Shown: piece by piece, positions 12,641 through 22,848 of the stretch
How the letters are laid out: every line of letters begins with the position of its first letter
How positions within the stretch are numbered: position 1 is the stretch's first letter
DNA from: Bromus sterilis
Taxonomy: Eukaryota > Streptophyta > Magnoliopsida > Poales > Poaceae
Assembly: GCA_950022295.1 (NCBI GenBank)
Contig: OX465597.1
Coordinates: 259,719,016 to 259,783,015, forward strand
Length of the DNA stretch: 64,000 nt
Direction of reading: 5' to 3'
Program-made: the position numbers and the translations under genes
Notes under the pieces: generated by a model
What the model saw: the letters and a program-made list of their open reading frames with translations, nothing else
Told to the model about the DNA's origin: nothing
Databases searched by the model: none

Positions 12641-13092
12641 TGTGACGAGGGGGTGACCCACCACTCTTACAGATGAGGGTACCTGGTGTGTATCAAGGTA
12701 GAGGGCCCGCTGGAAGCCTCGACCGACCCACGCCTGGCCCACTCGAGGCAACCGCCATAAGGAGTCCTCGACGATCAAGGAAACCGCGACTTGGCGTCCA
12801 AGACTAAAGATATATTAGGAAACCCTCTCTGTAAACCTAGACGGACTCTTTGCGACCCAACCTAGTATATAAAGTCTGGGAGAGGAGACGTCTAGGGCAT
12901 CGAATCTCATAGAAACACCCCCGGTCCCGAGCGATCTCGCCTCGACCTCCACTGTAATCGCCTCCATTATAATACAATCGAGAAGGAAGTGCTTTCTCCT
13001 GTTAGCCGACGAGTATCGCCAACCTGCACATATCCTCTACGATCTAACCTAGGGTCCCTAACCATGGGATTTGCCGAGGTCAATCCTCGTCA
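12641..13092 (+). mobile_element. 5' LTR, 452 bp
   Basis: It runs from TGTGACGAGGGGGTGACCC to GTCAATCCTCGTCA, with TG...CA ends. It contains a TATA box (12866-12874) and AATACAATCGAG-type R/U5 sequence about 100 bp downstream, and is followed after one base by a primer-site-like sequence. Confidence 0.75.
12866..12874 (+). promoter_or_regulatory. TATA box of the 452-bp LTR
   Basis: TATATAAAG lies in mid-LTR, before a GC-richer transcribed leader. It is a good match to the plant Pol II TATA consensus. Confidence 0.65.
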
Positions 13093-13093
13093 A

Positions 13094-13112
13094 TTGGCGC
13101 CGGCCCTAGGGA
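13094..13112 (+). other. Primer binding site
   Basis: TTGGCGCCGGCCCTAGGGA follows the LTR end by one base. The TGGCGCC core matches the primer sites at 17875 and 35544, while the 3' half has drifted. Confidence 0.65.
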
Positions 13113-13585
13113 AGACGCAGGTTGGAGCAACGATCTCGGCGGCCCCGTCACCAGCAATCAACGGCTCATCGACCATTCCAACGCTCGACACCTTCACGAC
13201 TCGAGCAGAATCAGATCTGTTCGAGTCCGTCGGCTTCATCTCGCATCTTCCCATCACGCGATCGGTTTTCACTTAACTCTGCGCATGCACGGATCTGACC
13301 TTCGGAACGCTCATGATCCACACCAACCACTGGGGCACCCTCCGCCTCACAGACGATACTCGAGCACTCGAAGCATCTACAACACCCAAGGCAACCTCGA
13401 CTAAGAAGGCAACGCCAGCCCACCCAACTGGTCCGCGAGTCCTTCGGGAAACCCACCCGACGATTCTGCGCAACGTTTGGGAAACCCACCCAGCAACTTC
13501 GCGAGTCCTTCGGGCAACCCACCTCTGCCCGATCCACGACGCCATTCATGGACGCTCAAGCTTAGCACCCGCGAAGCAAGAATAG

Positions 13586-15373
13586 ATGAATGAAAAGACC
13601 AAGCTGGCGACCCGGATGCCGTTCCAGGTATTCATGGCAGATACCCACGAGCCAACTTCAGATAACAAGGACAGAGAAGATGACCCGAGCATTCACAAGG
13701 AAACCCACTCAAATTACAGAAACACTGACCCCGACGACACAGGTCAGCTTACAGTCACCCTTGAAGCTCCAGGAACCATACCAAGAAAAGAACCCAGAAG
13801 ATATAAAGACATACCTGAAAGCAGCAGGCACTCAGCCTCAGAAGCCGGAAGACAAGATCAACCCACTGAGAAAATCTACCCGTCTAAGGAGGCAATCGCC
13901 AGAGTAAAAGAAGCGGTAAAACATGGTAGACTCCTCCCAGAGAGCGCAACTCGCGACGAGCTCAGAGCATACAATATGCTGGCAAGTGACGCAACCAAGA
14001 AAACAAGACGGTTAAGACTCGAATTGGAAAATCAAAGAAAATTTGGAAACAACTCAAGAACTACCAGCAAAACATCACCCGAGCACTCGAGCGACCTTTC
14101 AGATCACGACCCGCCTTCCCGAACAAAATCCAGAATCAGCAATCTAAGGCGGACGGACAAGAAGAAAGTTGCCCCAAAACTAGACGATGAATTCAGGCTT
14201 GAAGACGACAATGATGAAGAAAAACAGCTCACACCGGCTGAAGCTCTAATCACAACCCAAGCATACCTCCATCGCGCTCGAAGCGGAGAGAAGGACAATG
14301 TAGAACGGAACACTGAGCGAGCACTCAAGGTAATGAGCGACGCCATTGCCGCTTCGACACTCAAGAAATCGAGCATTAGGCGAGCATCACGCTAGCAGAC
14401 GCCAGATATGGACCCCAGCTCGCCCGATGACAACGACAATAGCAACGATGATCCTCGTAGGCGCTCCGACAAAAACAGAGACCGAGACCATGACGGTCGC
14501 GACAACCGACGCAACAGCGATGGACGACGGGACACACGCGACGACATCACGCAGAACAAAATCAACCGAGGAAGACGCAGATGTGCGGCTCGCGGAGAGC
14601 ACTCGGATGAGGAAGCATCCGACGAAGATCTTGAACACTGTGGAACCCTATGTTTTGCTCGAGACATATGTGAGACGCCCATGCCCAAAGGTTTCAAATT
14701 AAACTCCACAACCCACAAGTACGATGGGCTAGAAGAACCAGAAGCATGGCTCGATGACGACCTCACAGCCGTGAAATTCCAGCGAGGAATGAAGACCGCA
14801 TCAATGCAGTACGTACAACTCATGCTCGAGGGCTCGGCACGGCACTAGCCAAAGAACCTAGAACGGGGCTCCATCAGCTCCTAGAAGCAGTTTCGTAGCG
14901 CTTTCATCAAGAAATTCAAATAAACCTACAAACGGCCGGCCTCACTCGAGGAGTTGAGAGCCTGCAGGCAAGGAACCAGAGAATCTTTAAGGGCATACAT
15001 CCAGCGATGGACCATACTCAAAAACTCAGCCGAAGACATATCAGACGAAAGTGCAATCGACGCGTTCAGAAGAGGCTTACAACGCATAAACTTCAAAGAG
15101 CAACTCAGGCAGCTCAAAGTCCGAACACTCGCGCAGTTGCTAGAGCATGCCAACAACTGGGCCGACGGAGAAGACTCTGTGCGCAATGAATCGGACGCCC
15201 CGATGACTCGCACAGATCGCGACTATGACTACTACGACGGAGATAGAGGTTTTGACAGGAGAAGAAAAAGTCCCAGGCGCAACTTCTACGATGATAGAGG
15301 ACCCGACATGGACGCGGCCGTTTTCCCTGGAGACATAGACAGCAGACAAAGCGACGACAACAGAATGCAGTAG
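13586..15373 (+). pseudogene. Gypsy gag polyprotein, one frame with internal stops
   Basis: A single frame runs from ATG 13586 to TAG 15371-15373 (about 595 codons). It is broken by four in-frame stops (14393, 14846, 14882, 14921) but no frameshift. The N-terminal 270 residues are charged and low complexity. The capsid core follows (FARDICETPMPKGFKL at about 353-368, then YDGLEEPEAWLDDD and later SLEELRACRQGTRESLRAYI), matching the retrotransposon gag family. Downstream (15480-15560) the same frame carries C-x2-H-G ... H-x4-C, a nucleocapsid-like motif. The two stops at 14846 and 14882 fall where relatives have Trp, as expected from TGG-to-TAG changes. Gag forms the virus-like particle; this copy could not make a full product. 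Confidence 0.78.
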
Positions 15374-15635
15374 AGAGACAAGCAGGAAGATCCAACAACC
15401 GCCCAAAAGCGGGATTGGAGATCCAGGTAGCCACGAGATGATGCACGAACATCCCGCTCGGCCAAAGACCAGCAAGATAGGCCATGCACAATACATGGTT
15501 TCAGGAACGAGTGCGGAGAATTAAGATCAAGCCACACACTCAGAAACTGCAGGCACTTCACCGAGCTATCAGAAGAAAAGAGCCGGTCAATAGCCCCAAC
15601 GGCGCAAACCTCTAGCAAGCGCGGCAGTCGGGACA

Positions 15636-16330
15636 ATGGCCCACAATGCACCACCCCCACCCGGAGCACCAGCAAGACAGGTAGCAGCCATCAAGGAGAG
15701 GCGTGCATCACCCAATGAAAAAGAAGAATACCCAGAGGCGCACGGTCGCATATATATGATTCAGGAAGGAAGGCCATCAAACGGACAACAAAAGCAAGTA
15801 ACCAGACAGGTTTTCCTCTCTGTTTCCTCTCACCCAGTCGTACCAGAGTACCTCCGCAGGTCCGAGACCGACATCACCTTCTCTAGAGAAAACCACCCAC
15901 CAGCCATCTCACGTCAAGGACACACGGCATTGGTGCTCGAAGCAAGAATTGGGAACTATGACATGTCGCGAGTCTTCATGGACGGCGTAAGCGGAATCAA
16001 CATCATATTTACCAAGACCCTGGAGGACGCAAAACTTCAGGCACAACCTTCCATGGAATCGTGCCAGGCAAAGCAGTCTATCCCCTAGGAAAGATAAGCT
16101 AGGAGGCAGTCTTCGGCAACGCAAGTCACTTCCGCAAAGAAACACTAGACTTCGAAGTGGTCGACTGGAAATCACAGTATCATGCCATCCTCGTCCGACC
16201 AGCCTTTGCACGCTTCATGGCGGTACCACACTACACGTACCTCAAGCTAAAAATGCCATGCCCAAGGGGGGTTATGACCATCAACGGCACCTTCGTCAGG
16301 TCAGACCGCTGCGACAGAGAATTCCACAAA
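15636..16330 (+). pseudogene. Aspartic protease remnant downstream of gag
   Basis: The frame from 15636 begins after a +1 change relative to gag. It shows a Pro-rich linker (PPPPGAPARQ), YPEAHGRIYMIQEG, and the protease region QGHTALVLEARIGNYDMSRV followed by FMDGVSGINIIF. The active-site triplet reads D-G-V where relatives have D-G-G/S, so the catalytic Asp is kept but its neighbour is changed. Another frameshift near 16040 moves the rest (LDFEVVDWKSQYHAILVRPA at about 16148-16207) into another frame, together with a TAG codon. No RT follows. Confidence 0.7.
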
Positions 16331-16591
16331 ATATCAGAATCCTTTGGAGCACATCCCACTTGCGGACTCACTGAGAACGAAGATGTCTCCCGTGAAATCC
16401 AGGGAACAAGCAGAAGACTCGAAAAAATGGTATCCCGCGTCAAGAATTCACGTTATCTTAGCAGCAGTTTTAAATTCCTAGGGCTATCAAGCCATCGATC
16501 CAAATAAAGGGAGTTTCCTGACAGCCCCCTCATGTAAGCACAGCAGGGAAGGATTCTAAATATTTTTCCCAAAAAAGTATCTTGGTCAAAA

Positions 16592-17006
16592 TTATACTTG
16601 GCACTCGGGGGCTCGCTCGCAACATCCACCCCCAAGGAGTTATTCGCTTACGCGACCTTATACTTTGCACTCGGGGGCTCGCTCGCAGCAGCGACCACCC
16701 AAGGCGTTATTCGCTTAAGCGACCTTATACTTGGCACTCGCGGGCTCGCTCGTAGCAGCCACGCCCTAGGCATTATTCACTTACGCGACCTTATACTTGG
16801 CACTCGGGGGCTCGCTCGCAGTAGCCACCCCCCGAGGCGTTATTCGCTTACGCGACCTTATACTTGGCACTCGGGGGCTCGCTCGAAGCAGCCACCCCCA
16901 GAGGAGTTATTCGCTTACGCGACCTTATACTTGCCACTCGGGGGGCTCGCTCGCAGCACCCACCACCCGAGACGGCATTCACTTGCGCGACCTTATACTT
17001 GGCACC
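16592..17006 (+). repeat. Tandem array, six units of 66-68 bp
   Basis: Unit starts (TTATACTT) are at 16592, 16658, 16725, 16791, 16858 and 16925, with a partial unit at 16993. Each unit holds GGCACTCGGGGGCTCGCTCG and 'ttattcgcttacgcgacc'. It occupies the 3' non-coding part of the Gypsy element. Frames reading through it are products of the repeat. Confidence 0.92.
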
Positions 17007-17095
17007 TATCGAAGGGATTACTCACAGCTAAGACCCGGCCAGAAGATAGCACCCAAAAGGAAGACTCAGCCAGAAGACAGGTCCTGGAGACTAGA

Positions 17096-17203
17096 GTCGG
17101 CTGAGATGAGTCACCTCCATTAGTCGGCTGACATGAGTCACCTTCATGAGTCGGCCGACATGAGTCACCTCCATGAGTCGGCTGACATGAGTCGGCCTGA
17201 TGG
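17096..17203 (+). repeat. 27-bp tandem array, four units
   Basis: Units start at 17096, 17123, 17150 and 17177, each GTCGGCTGACATGAGTCACC plus a short 'tccatga' tail. The fourth is diverged at its end. Confidence 0.9.
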
Positions 17204-17219
17204 GGAGTCTCCTCTGCAG

Positions 17220-17325
17220 GAGTCGGCCAGACAGGGGACTCTTCTCTACAGGAGTCGGCCAGACAGGGGACTCGCCTCTACAGGAGTCGGCCAGATAGGG
17301 GACTCTCCTCCACAGGAGTCAGCCG
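17220..17325 (+). repeat. 32-bp tandem array, three and a third units
   Basis: Units start at 17220, 17252, 17284 and 17316, with core GAGTCGGCCAGACAGGGGAC followed by 'tcgcctctacag'. Confidence 0.9.
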
Positions 17326-17478
17326 GACGATGGAATCAATATGGAGTCCACCTAACTTGGAAGATACGAAAAGCTACAAGACTTAGAGTAGGACTCAGAT
17401 TTATATCCGACTTGTAATACAAGATGAGACTAGTTTGTATCGGAATAGGACTCTACATGTAAGCCTCCCCCTTCCACC

Positions 17479-17487
17479 TATATAAGG
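17479..17487 (+). promoter_or_regulatory. TATA box in LTR
   Basis: TATATAAGG is followed by the transcribed leader and a 20-bp array. The corresponding reverse LTR has its own at 32334-32341. Confidence 0.65.
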
Positions 17488-17520
17488 AGGGGTAGGGCCT
17501 CATAGAGGCCATGTTTCGCA

Positions 17521-17641
17521 GAGTAGGCTTTCGCCACCAGAGTAGGATTTCGCCATGAGAGTAGGCTCTCGACATGAGAGTAGGCTTTCGCCAGATTAGG
17601 CTTCCGCCAAAGTAGGCTTTTGCCAAAGTAGGCTTTCGACT
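17521..17641 (+). repeat. About 20-bp tandem array in the LTR leader, six to seven units
   Basis: Repeats of GAGTAGGCTTTCGCCA with spacing of about 16-20 bp lie just downstream of the TATA box, so they would be part of the transcript leader. The later units lose a few bases. Confidence 0.8.
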
Positions 17642-17873
17642 GAATACAATTGTAAGAGAGTCGGCGACATGCCATCGATTCCCCGTGAGCAAAGGAATAA
17701 GACCTATCCACAAACATCATGTAGGGTCTTCCGGACGATGTTTCCCGAGGCCTGAAGCTGTATAAAGTCGCGTTTCTCTCTCGCTGTGATGTTCTTCTTC
17801 CTCGCACACTCGTAGCAAAGGCCCCATAATCAAGTCCGACTTTACGGACATTTGCCGTGACTTTTCCACGACA

Positions 17874-18940
17874 GTTGGCGCCCACCGTGGGGCTTACGCA
17901 CAAGGGTGTTGTCATCTTGGAAGAAATCCTCATAGGGATCGAGAAACTCATGATCGTCCCGACGAAGAAGAACCGGCACGAACAAATCTACATCAACAAG
18001 TCAATGATCCGCCGACTCTGGCAGGACTTGATACGAACCGGGTGCATTTCAAACTCACTTTTCTCAACGTCAACATCAAGATCTACATCAAGCTCATGAA
18101 GAAAAGAAGAAAAATTCGAGCGTGCGACTCAAAACTCGAGTTCCGCATTGACCCTCGCGCGCAGCTCGTAGAATAGAAAAAACATCTGCATTACGGACGC
18201 TCCAGAAGGCTACTCGGAACTCATATTGAAGATCCCTTCGGTGAAAAGATTGAAAATTCTGTTGGTTAAAAGCTATTAGAATTTGAGCCAATTCCAACAG
18301 CTAGATCTCCCTAGCCGGCTCCTCCACTGAAGCACTATCGAAATCTGGCGGAACTCCGCACGACTTCAAAAAAAAAATCCCGAGGTCGACTCGTACATCA
18401 AGTCAAAGATCCCTCCGTTGGAAAGCAGCGGGATATATTCCTTTACTACCACAAAATATTTCAGAAAATTCCAACGATTAGATTTCCGTGGCCGACTCCC
18501 GCACTACATCACGTTTTTTGATCTACGTGAGATCGCGAATTCCAAATCGCGAATTCGGCTCAACTTAAGACCGGTCCGCACTTCGGACATTGGACAACTA
18601 CCTTTTGAGCAAGTCATCAGACACATATGCGTCGGCTTACAACCAGTAGGCTCTCGCTATTGCCGGCTTGGCATATTGGCCGAACTATCAACCGCTGACT
18701 CCTACGAAGCTCAGCCACAACCTCACCACGGTTGCCTTCCATGGTTTTTCGGGTTTTCGCTGCATCAACAGATCAATGCTTGTTATTTATCAAGCCAGAA
18801 ACATGGAGTCCCCATCCGACTCCACAAGTCGACTCAAGACTCTGGGGCTACGCCTCCTATAGGATCCATCGGAGATTGAGATACATTATGTTTCAACGAC
18901 GAATCATAATTGACCATCACAAATTTTGGTCCATTGGTTT
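17874..18940 (+). mobile_element. Internal leader/gag remnant of the second Gypsy element, left part
   Basis: A short reading frame starts at the primer site (GVVILEEILIGIEKLMIV) and matches the reverse-strand leader GVVILEGDLRGMEG at about 32010-32060. It then breaks down with many stops, so it is decayed. The sequence is interrupted at 18940 by the chromovirus, whose target duplication GGTTT occupies 18936-18940, and continues at 28952. Confidence 0.65.
17875..17892 (+). other. Primer binding site
   Basis: TTGGCGCCCACCGTGGGG sits one base after the LTR end at 17873. This is the classic grass Gypsy primer site. Confidence 0.8.
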
Positions 18941-20655
18941 TGTAACACCTTCAGTATTTGTAACAGTAATCACTATCACTGTGGATCATCACTGTTGTTA
19001 ATCACTGTTATACCCTGTCCTTAACCAAACCTTGATTTTGATCTTTTCAACCCATGATGGTGGGAAATAAAAACCCAAAGCCCAATGCACCTTGCTCATC
19101 AAGAAATCAAACCAAAGTTAAAATGCCTAGAATGAAAAATAAAAAAAAGTGCTCAAAAGAAGTTGTTCCATAAATCTTGGAACCATTTTTGTAAATTGCC
19201 TAAACTCACTAGAACCATGTTGGACCAACTTGGGTATTTTTGTGAGCTATGAATTAATCCAAACAATTCCAACAGTAGCCTAAAAATCCCACCTTGAGCA
19301 TTTATTAAATAAAAGAAATAGAAAATGAATTTATCTTGCCCCTAAACTTTTTGTGTCACTGTGGTATAGTACAACTCAATTTTTGAAATATGTATCATGT
19401 TTTAAAAAAATGTCTGAGCAACTAAAAAAAATACAACAAGCAAAGAACAGAAAAGAAAAAGAAAAGAAAATAGAAGGAAACCTATTCTACGCCCTGGGCA
19501 AAGGCCCACCCCGGCCCAACCCCCCCAGCCCGTGTACCTCCCGCCACCTGCCCCCATCCCGTCGGCCACCTGGTCTACGTCGTGGCACCGTCGTGGCCAC
19601 GGGCGACGCTGGAGCCCCCCTCCCTCCCTTACCTGCCCCTTGGCGATAAGGCCAACCCCAGGGACTGCCTGGACAACCCCTCCCCTCCATTCTCCTCCTC
19701 CTCCTCCTCACCTCTCTCTTGCCCGAGCAGAACTGCCCGAGTCGCCGCCGGCCACAGTCGCACCCCGGCGTGGCCAACGCCCTCCGAAGGCCTCACCGTA
19801 TTGTCCATCGCCACCGCCGTCTACGTCTACACCTCCATGCCCGGGGAATCGATCCCGGAGCTTCTCCAATCCGCCCCCTACGTTGTTCCCTTTTTCGGCT
19901 CCGACGAGCTCCGCCGCCCGATTCCGGCCGAACCGCGTCCTCCCCGAGCACGCGACCACCTTCTACGAGCTGCTGGTGAGCACGTCCACCCTCCCCATCC
20001 CCCAACTCGTCCTCCCTTGCCCCGTGCTCCGTTCCACCATTGGAGCAGAGCTCCCTCGCCGCGCGCGTCGACATACCCGTGGCCTCGGTTCACGCCTTTA
20101 GCTGCCGACCGCGTCCTTTTTCTCCCCGTCATGTGTTAGCTCGATCCCCCCCCCGTAGCTAGCTCGCCCGCTTTAGGAATCCGTAGATTCGTCATCGCCA
20201 CCGTACTGACCGTCGCCCCGCTCGACATCGGCATCGTTCCGGCGATCCCCCGGCCATCACAAGCCCACCAAACGACACCCCGTCCTCTCCTCTTTCAAAT
20301 GAACTCAGGCGCGACTCCTCCCGTGACCTGTGGCGAGCACACGCTCGTCGCCGACGTACTGCTCGCCGCCGGCGAGGTCGCCCTGTCACTGACTGGTGGG
20401 CCACGCCGGTCAGATCCGCTGTTTGTGGCTAACCAGCCACTGACAGCTGGGCCCCACCCCCTGTTAAACTTGTTATTATGTCTAAATGGAAATAACCCCC
20501 TGGGTCTCTGATGTGTGGGCCCAGGCAATTGATTTAATCACTTAATTTATTTAGCTGTTAAATCAACACATGTGACAATGACATGTGGCCCCCACTAGGT
20601 TAATTGATTAATAAAGTGTTGTAGTTAATAATCATAGGTTGACTAGTGGGCCCAG
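18941..20655 (+). mobile_element. Truncated 5' LTR of the chromovirus
   Basis: It is collinear with 22849-24555 of the 3' LTR. In the first 80 bases I count four differences, three of them C/T. Similarity ends at 'gggccca' and is followed at once by RT coding sequence. It includes a GC-rich block (about 19487-20110) whose open frames occur in both LTRs but show no known protein. Confidence 0.85.
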
Positions 20656-22812
20656 GCTATTCTTGACTGGACTCCTCCCAAGATCGTCAAGCAAGTCCGC
20701 AGTTTCCTCGGGCTCGCTAGCTATTGCCGCCGTTTCGTCGAGAATTTTTCCAAGATTGCCAGGCCTCTGACTAATCTTCTTCACAAAGGCGTCAAGTTTG
20801 AGTGGACAGATAAATGTCAAGAAAGTTTCCAAGCGCTCAAGGACAAGCTAACTTCTCCCCCGGTGCTCGCTCCCCCAGATACTCAGAAGGACTTCGTGAT
20901 ATATTGCGACGCGTCTCGTCAAGGATTAGGCTGTGTCCTAATGCAAGAGCGCAAAGTGATTGCTTATGGTTCTCGTCAGTTGCGTGCTCACGAAGACAAG
21001 TATGCAACACATGATCTCGAATTGGCAGGAGTAATTTATGCATTGAAGCTGTGGCGACATTACCTCGTCGGTAATCGTTGCGAGGTCTACACCGACCACC
21101 AAAGTCTGAAGTACATGTTTACTCAGCCAGACCTGAATCTTCGTCAACAACGATGGCTCGAGACAATAGCCGACTTCAACATGGATATTTCGTATACCCC
21201 TGGTAAGGCTAATGTGATGGCCGATGCCTTGAGCCACAAAGCTTACTGTTCTGAACTTGAAGTTCAGGTACAACAACCACATCTGTATGAAGAGCTTTGC
21301 AAGTTGAACCTCGAGATTGTTCCTCAAGGTTACGTCAATAACCTGGTTCTCGAGTCAAAACTTGACACCCTCATCAAGAGTAGACAGCCTCTTGACGCTG
21401 ACGTTGTGAAGATCAAGCAAGACATTGCAACAGGAAAGCCCTCCTCTTTTACCATTGATACCAATGATGGTGATATTGTGTACTTCAAGGGCCACTTAGT
21501 AGTTCCTGTGAGTCCGGCCATCATTAACTGTGGCCCGGATATCATGGAAGAAGCCCATAATTCTCCCTTGTCAATCCACCCTGGCAGTACCAAGATGTAT
21601 AAAGACCTTCGTCAACGGTACTGGTGGCCTTACATGAAGCAAGACATCGCCCGCTATGTTTCTCAATGTGACGTTTGTAGTCGCGTCAAGGCCGGACATC
21701 AGAAACCTGTTGGCTGGTTGCAACCACTCCCTCCTCCTGATTGGAAGTGGGACAAAGTCGAAATGGACTTCGTCACCGGTTTTCCAAAGTCACATAAAGG
21801 TAACGATGCCATCTTTGTCGTCATCGACCGATTCTCCAAGATTGCTCACTTCCTGCCAGTCAAGGATACGATCACTACTAGTCAGCTAGCAAACTTGTAT
21901 ATCTCCCGGATTGTGTCACTCCACGGTATTCCGCTGGAGATCAGTTCAGATCGTGGCATCCTTTTCACCTCACGATACTGGAAGAGTTTCATGGAAGCCT
22001 CCGGGACTCGTCTGTCTCTCAGCACCGCTTATCACCCGCAGTCGCAAGGCCAAGTGGAACGAGTCAATCAAGTGCTGGAAGACATGCTTAGTGCTTGTGT
22101 CCTTTCATTCGGCATGAAATGGGAGGAATCTCTCCTGTACGCGGAATTCTCGTACAACAATAGCTATCAGGCTAGCTTGAAGATGGCCCCCTTCGAAGTT
22201 CTATACGGACGTAAATGTCGAACCCCCCTGAATTGGTCAGGAACTGGGGAACGACCCTACTTCGGACCGGATCTTGTCCAACAAGCTGAAGATCAGGTTC
22301 GCGTTGTGCAAGAAAACCTCAAGGCCGCCCAGTCTCGTCAGAAGAGCAATTATGACCGCAAACACCGGGAAATGGAGTATCAACCTGGTGAATACGCTTA
22401 CCTCCGTGTCACTCCCATGAGGGGCACTCATCGCTTCGGTATCAAGGTAAAATTGGCTCCTCGCTACATTAGTCCGTTCCGTATCCTTTCCAGGAGTTGA
22501 CCCGTGGCATACCGATTGGAATTGCCGCCGAACCTCTCCCAAGTCCACGATGTCTTCCACGTGTCGCAACTCCGTCGCTGCTTCAAGGACCCTATCCGCG
22601 AAGTGGAACATGATATGATCGAGCTACAACAAGACTTGACTTATCAAGAACATCCGAGCCGCATTCTCGATCAGTCTGAGCGTCGAACCCGCAACAAGAC
22701 CGTCAAGTTCCTCAAGGTATAGTGGTCGAATCATTCTGAAGATAAAGCCACTTGGGAACGCGAAGATATCCTTCGCGATGAATACCCCGATCTTTTCCTC
22801 ACTACAACCTAA
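20656..22812 (+). pseudogene. Chromovirus pol remnant: RT end, RNase H, integrase, chromodomain-like tail
   Basis: The frame starts in the RT thumb (VRSFLGLASYCRRFVENFSK, about 20691-20750) and runs to TAA at 22810. RNase H follows at about 20895-21240 with its acidic residues in view: YCDASRQGLG, THDLELAG, YTDHQSLKY and ADALSHK. Integrase has the H-H-C-C zinc site (EAHNSPLSIHPG ... QCDVCSRV) and all three catalytic acids (EMDFVTGFP, SSDRGILFTS, GQVERVNQ). An aromatic C-terminal region (PRYISPFRIL) precedes a TGA at 22498-22500, and the final 100 codons end in a chromodomain-like segment (RILDQSERRTRN ... ATWEREDILRDEYPDLF) with a TAG where relatives usually have Gln. Integrase would insert cDNA and the chromodomain would bias targeting to marked chromatin. 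There is no RT active site, so the copy is dead. Confidence 0.88.
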
Positions 22813-22833
22813 ATTCTCGGGACGAGAATTCTT

Positions 22834-22848
22834 GTAGTGGGGGAGATT
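22834..22848 (+). other. Polypurine tract of the chromovirus
   Basis: GTAGTGGGGGAGATT ends directly at the 3' LTR start TGTAACACC. It lies 22 bases after the pol stop codon. Confidence 0.8.

Larger units (their letters stand above)
12641..17006 (+). mobile_element. Gypsy element with short LTR, gag and protease, 3' truncated
   Basis: It consists of a 452-bp LTR (12641-13092), a primer site (13094-13112), a leader, a long gag frame (13586-15370), a protease (15636-16330) and a non-coding stretch that turns into a 66-68-bp tandem array (16592-17006). No RT or integrase is visible and no second LTR beginning TGTGACGAGG is found before the next element, so the 3' part is missing or displaced. 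The left flank CACAA (12636-12640) is a candidate target duplication without a partner. Confidence 0.75.
17100..17873 (+). mobile_element. LTR region of a second forward Gypsy element (start uncertain)
   Basis: The 3' end is firm: TTTTCCACGACA ends at 17873 and is followed by a primer site. A TATA box lies at 17479. The 5' boundary is not clear because the stretch before it is made of short tandem arrays; 17.1-17.35 kb is possible. The last 30 bases (TTTGCCGTGACTTTTCCACG) match the reverse LTR that ends at 32075, which places both in one family. Confidence 0.65.

Noticed and set aside
18418..18879. 153-codon plus-strand frame as a host gene
   Set aside because: It lies inside a decayed Gypsy internal region, is shadowed by other frames and has no recognisable motif.
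19487..20139. Long overlapping frames in the GC-rich part of the chromovirus LTR, also at 23396-24042
   Set aside because: Pro/Arg/Ser-rich in several frames and both strands at once, as expected from GC-rich DNA lacking A/T-rich stops. No known domain, and the block lies inside an LTR.
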